A stretch of 36,038 nucleotides of DNA from Siphonobacter sp. BAB-5405 (GTDB lineage: Bacteria > Bacteroidota > Bacteroidia > Cytophagales > Spirosomataceae). The stretch lies in the NCBI RefSeq assembly GCF_002872335.1, contig NZ_NJAG01000046.1:1-36038 (forward strand). Direction: 5' to 3'. A program made the position numbers and the translations under genes. Under the pieces are notes generated by a model. That model was given only the letters and a program-made list of their open reading frames with translations. It made no database searches and was not told the origin of the DNA. Of the stretch, positions 32,611-36,038 are shown piece by piece (position 1 is the first letter of the stretch; each line of letters starts with the position of its first letter).

Positions 32611-35397
32611 ATGACCCCTGAGGACACCTTGCAAGAACTCATTTTATCCAGCCGCCCGGATGAACTGATCGCCTTTTTACAAAACACGCCACAGTGTACG
32701 CACAAAGCCAGTAAGGCTGCTATTCGCCAGCTTAGTCAGCAACTTTTCAGTGTTTTTATACCGGAAGGGGACATTCGCAATGAGCAGTGTCGAAGCTGTT
32801 ACATGGCCGCATTGCTGACCTTCACCAGAAGTGAGCTGATGAGTATTCCTTCGTATTTAACCGTACGAACGGATGTAGAAGAAGATCAACTGATCCGCAT
32901 CTTCCAGTTTAGAAACTTCGGTTCCTGGCTACCAAGCTGGATTAATACTATGATTCAAAAAAGGTACTGGATTCCTTCCTATGCCTTTTTGAAAAGACTC
33001 GAATCGGGTCAGCTTATTAGTTATGAACCTCATCTATTCGGTCGAGTCGTTAGCCCTGATCGCATGGGGTTGACTTTTGACGAGATCGAGTCATTAGTCA
33101 AAACAAGTACCCTTGCCAGGGATTTGCTGTCATTGTTTACCCATGTCGACCTGACCAGTTCTTATGGGTATGAAACCTATTGGACTCCTTTTGTAGCAGA
33201 ATTGCTTTCCAGAAAAATCATCCTTCCCGAGGATGTATTAAAAGAGGTACTTGCCAACCTGGCCCGAAATGATTTTCACCGAACCAAATTTTTGTGGCTC
33301 AAGAGCATCGCGGAAAAAATTAAGCTTAGCTCTGAAGAAACAATCCAGGTACAGTCGGAGCTATTTGCGGTACTCACTACACAACACGGCGTAGGAATCA
33401 ACTGGGTTTTACAGGAGCTGAAACCGCTGAGCAGGCATCCTGCTTTTCGATGGGCTGATTTTCTGCTCGCCATCGAACTCTTACTGAGTGGTAAACACGC
33501 GAAGCTGGGAGCCAGCAGAGCGTTACTCATTCTGGAAGAATTACCCCTCGATCATCCCGCAGCTACGGCCGAAACGGTGCGGGTTACCCTGCCGGCCTTG
33601 CTGGTAAAAGATGCTTCCATACAGGAAAAAGTCATTCGGATCGTTGCCCGCTGGAGTCAGCCGCAGGAAGAATGGCTCCGGGAGGAATTGTTGCTGTATA
33701 CCGACATCCTTCCGGCAAACGCCTATGAATTACTGGGAAGCTTTTTATCGTCCACGCCGCCTGCTCCCATCGAACGTTACGTGTATCAGCCTAAATCCAT
33801 CCGGGTACTGACGGAGGATCGGCGTATTACTGCTGTCACGAACTGGGAAGACTTGTTATTCTTAATCGGTAAGGTTACTACCCACTTTGATGTTTCAGAA
33901 GTGGAACGCTTACTGGATTCCCTTCTTCAGCAAGGATTCGATCTTCCAGCAGATTTCCAGGATCAGGTGAGTAGCTTTCATTTTGAGGCTATGTCAAGCA
34001 AAACCATTTGGCTCATTCGTGGCTTCCTGCAGGATTGGTCCAATGGGTTTGAAACGACAGCGTTGAACCATCTGGTATCACCCGCTTCCAATGATGAATT
34101 TATTACTGTTTTCTGGGTACGAATGATGTATGCGAAAGCCCTGGCGAAAGCAAACCAGCGACTCTCCCTGCTGAGTACACCCACGCATCGGCCTTTCTGG
34201 ATTGATCCCGAGATTCTGGTATAACGTCTGTTCGCGTTTGAAAAAGCGGAGGTTGTCATCAATGAAATTGATTTAGCCGTAGCAATAGCCCGCCTTCGAC
34301 TTGAACAGACAGAAGCCGCCTTAGGTAAAGCTCAGCAGCTTCGTACGCCAAATTTTAAAACTTTACTGACGTATGTACTAAATGCGGATCAGAATCTCCA
34401 GGAATCGCTTGACGCTCTGGAACCCTATCCCTTTCATTCCATTGAAACTTCGAACGTAGAATCTTTCGCTTCAGAAGAAATCTGGCCGATGCTTCTGGCA
34501 GTAGCAGCCCGTACGAAGAATTATCTGGGCATCTATCCGGAGTTTGAAAGGTATGCTTTTGGAACCTATCCCAATGTGTGTCGACCTTTTGAAACGAAAT
34601 GGGATACCAGGACTTTCCGGGTGAAGAAAGACAGGTACTACAAAGATTCTCCCGAGATTGACCTACTCTTACTCAGCACTGATGCTTTTTATTACGACTC
34701 AAATCCTTTGCCGCTGCTGTATTCCCAACATTTTCATGGATCGTATCTTTCCAAATACACGGTCTGGGAAGAGTCGAAAGATTTTGAGATTGAACCCGGT
34801 CTTCATTATCTGTTCTCGTTGCTACCCAATCAGCCTGAACCCTTGTTTTTCAGGGCGTTGAGAAGCAGTGGACAAGGATCGGAGTCGGGTCCGTCGGGTA
34901 CCCAAAGTACGCTCCAGGGGAGTCTGACCCAACTTCTGGAAACCGAAACCCCACTTCTGGAAAGTGCTCATCTGCTTTTGGCAGCAGGGATACTCAAAGA
35001 AACGGCGAACAGTCGGCAACTGGCTATGGATATACTGGCCCAACTGATTTCAGAGCAGCGGGTCGATGCGGACCTGCTCACACAAATTATTGGCGTTTTA
35101 CTGAATCATGCGTATAGTCCCGTTCAACGCTTTGTCGATACGCTCGCGGCAATGATCAATCTGTCTCCCACACATAATGACGTGGCCTGTCAGCTGCTGG
35201 AAGGTATCCTAAAACGAATGAATGCAGAAAAGCCGCTGAAAAACACGAAGAAAATACTTTTGCAATACATTGACTTACAGCAAAAAACGGCAAGGCCTAT
35301 GCCAGCCGTCCTCGAAGAACGGCTTCAATACTGGGAAAAATCTTCAGCTTTAAAAAAGGAAGTAGCTCAACTAAAACGTTCACCCCTTACGGTCTAG
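32611..35397 (+). pseudogene. DUF6493-like protein, second paralogue, interrupted by an in-frame TAA
   Basis: The frame runs from ATG 32611 to a stop at 35395 (about 928 codons), matching the 933-residue paralogue just upstream, but a TAA stands at 34222-34224 (codon 538). Before it the protein reads LSTPTHRPFWIDPEILV and after it, in the same frame, RLFAFEKAEVVINEIDLAVA. The paralogue has LSTPTHAPCWISPSVLIERL, so the TAA replaces a Glu codon; a single G-to-T change (GAA to TAA) explains it. The rest of the frame is well conserved and shows no second lesion. As it stands it gives a 537-residue product (32611-34224) and possibly a 302-residue product from ATG 34489. Recent mutation, stop readthrough and sequencing error are all possible. 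Overall the fold and operon position equal those of the first paralogue. Confidence 0.85.
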
Positions 35398-35409
35398 TCA
35401 TTATTGCTT

Positions 35410-35961
35410 ATGGGACAATCCCTGTCATTGTATACGCTGGATACCAGCAATTTTGAACAACTTCACGCCAGTAAGGGTCAGGATAAGGCAGCAATGGCTG
35501 AAGCCAAATTTAGTCTTCTGCTACAGAAAACCTTTATGGGCTTGGAGTACGTTCTGCTCAAAGGAAGATCGGAGGATGAAAAAGAAATCCTTCAATGGCT
35601 ATTCACTCCCGATCAGTTCATCACTCCTTATGATTTCAAAAATGTTGATCCTGAGTCGTTAAGTGACGAGGAGACGGCCGACTACTGGGATGCGGTTGAA
35701 CGTATGATTCCTTACCTGAGTCCGGATCAGATCAAGACCATTCATCAGGTTTTACAAACCATTCCGGTCGATCACATCCGGCAAAACTTTAATGCCCAGG
35801 AACTCAACGAGGAAAACATTTATCCCTGGGCCTGGGCCGACTCTGATGATCCGAATGTGGCGTATACCGCCCGCGAGCTAAGTGAAAATCTGGAAGGTTT
35901 GAAGGCAACCTTTCAGCAAGCGGATGAGCAACAGGCCTACATCCTTTGCTACATAGGCTAA
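35410..35961 (+). CDS. DUF1877 (YfbM)-like protein
   Basis: 183 residues from ATG 35410 (a TTG two codons earlier is less likely). It shows the DUF1877/YfbM pattern: an early SLSLYTLDTSNFEQLHAS, then LQKTFMGLEYVLLKG (the family's W/F-x-G-L-x-x-L-L-x-G), a central LSPDQIKTIHQVLQTI helix and near the end ENIYPWAW followed by acidic residues. The family is small, cytoplasmic and of unknown function, with no catalytic motif recognised. It starts 12 bp after the second DUF6493-like frame, so it belongs to the same operon. It could be an accessory or regulator of that system; this is inference. Downstream (35962-36038) nothing else can be called before the window ends. Confidence 0.72.
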   Translation: MGQSLSLYTLDTSNFEQLHASKGQDKAAMAEAKFSLLLQKTFMGLEYVLLKGRSEDEKEILQWLFTPDQFITPYDFKNVDPESLSDEETADYWDAVERMIPYLSPDQIKTIHQVLQTIPVDHIRQNFNAQELNEENIYPWAWADSDDPNVAYTARELSENLEGLKATFQQADEQQAYILCYIG

Positions 35962-36038
35962 TACTTACCAGGCGAAGCTCTTTGAATTCCCTATCAGGCA
36001 AACGTTTACTCATAACAGCCAGTCGACGCCTGAGTTTA

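Noticed and set aside
35804-36013. 69-codon minus-strand frame at the right edge
   Set aside because: Antisense to the DUF1877-like gene; no similarity.

Overview
The window looks like chromosomal DNA of a Bacteroidota bacterium, most likely Cytophagales (Spirosoma/Larkinella/Siphonobacter-like). Supporting signs are a secreted FG-GAP protein with a type IX secretion C-terminal signal, signal peptides ending in '..AQ', transmembrane AraC regulators, a carboxypeptidase-regulatory-like domain, few Shine-Dalgarno sequences, and several promoters of the Bacteroidota form TTG-N~20-TAnnTTTG. This assignment is inferred from gene content; no rRNA or tRNA gene was found.

Layout. 1-283: leader-distal end of a CRISPR array whose leader and any cas genes must lie to the left. 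284-2930: long leader, DEAD-box RNA helicase and two cold-shock-domain proteins, closed by a strong terminator (a cold/RNA-remodelling operon). 3171-6050: a DsbA/FrnE/SpxH-like thioredoxin-fold protein and a Bcr/CflA-type MFS exporter. 6051-6963: a decayed alpha/beta-hydrolase. 6964-10043: a secreted carboxypeptidase-regulatory-domain/alpha-beta-hydrolase fusion preceded by a perfect 25-bp inverted repeat, and two lipoproteins. 10158-12836: a 14-repeat FG-GAP beta-propeller protein exported by T9SS. 13187-15980: a frameshifted FucP-type sugar transporter with a mannitol 2-dehydrogenase-family enzyme, a sugar/polyol uptake-oxidation pair.

16305-20229: short-chain dehydrogenase, AraC regulator, small secreted protein and a DUF4886/SGNH-like protein. 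20386-27215 (all minus strand): aldo/keto reductase, membrane-anchored PldB-like lysophospholipase, acyltransferase-3 membrane protein, and a class-C beta-lactamase-like serine hydrolase behind a transmembrane AraC regulator. 27216-28420 is a gene-free stretch, very AT-rich in its second half.

28421-35961 is the most unusual part. It is a tight plus-strand operon encoding a SWIM zinc-finger protein, two tandem ~930-residue paralogues resembling the DUF6493 family, and a DUF1877/YfbM-like protein. The second paralogue is interrupted by one in-frame TAA exactly where the first paralogue has a Glu codon; the frame is otherwise open to a full-length end. SWIM proteins of this type occur with MoxR ATPase/VWA systems in other bacteria (e.g. 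the yeh cluster of E. coli), so this may be the visible half of such a poorly understood system. No MoxR or VWA gene lies inside the window.
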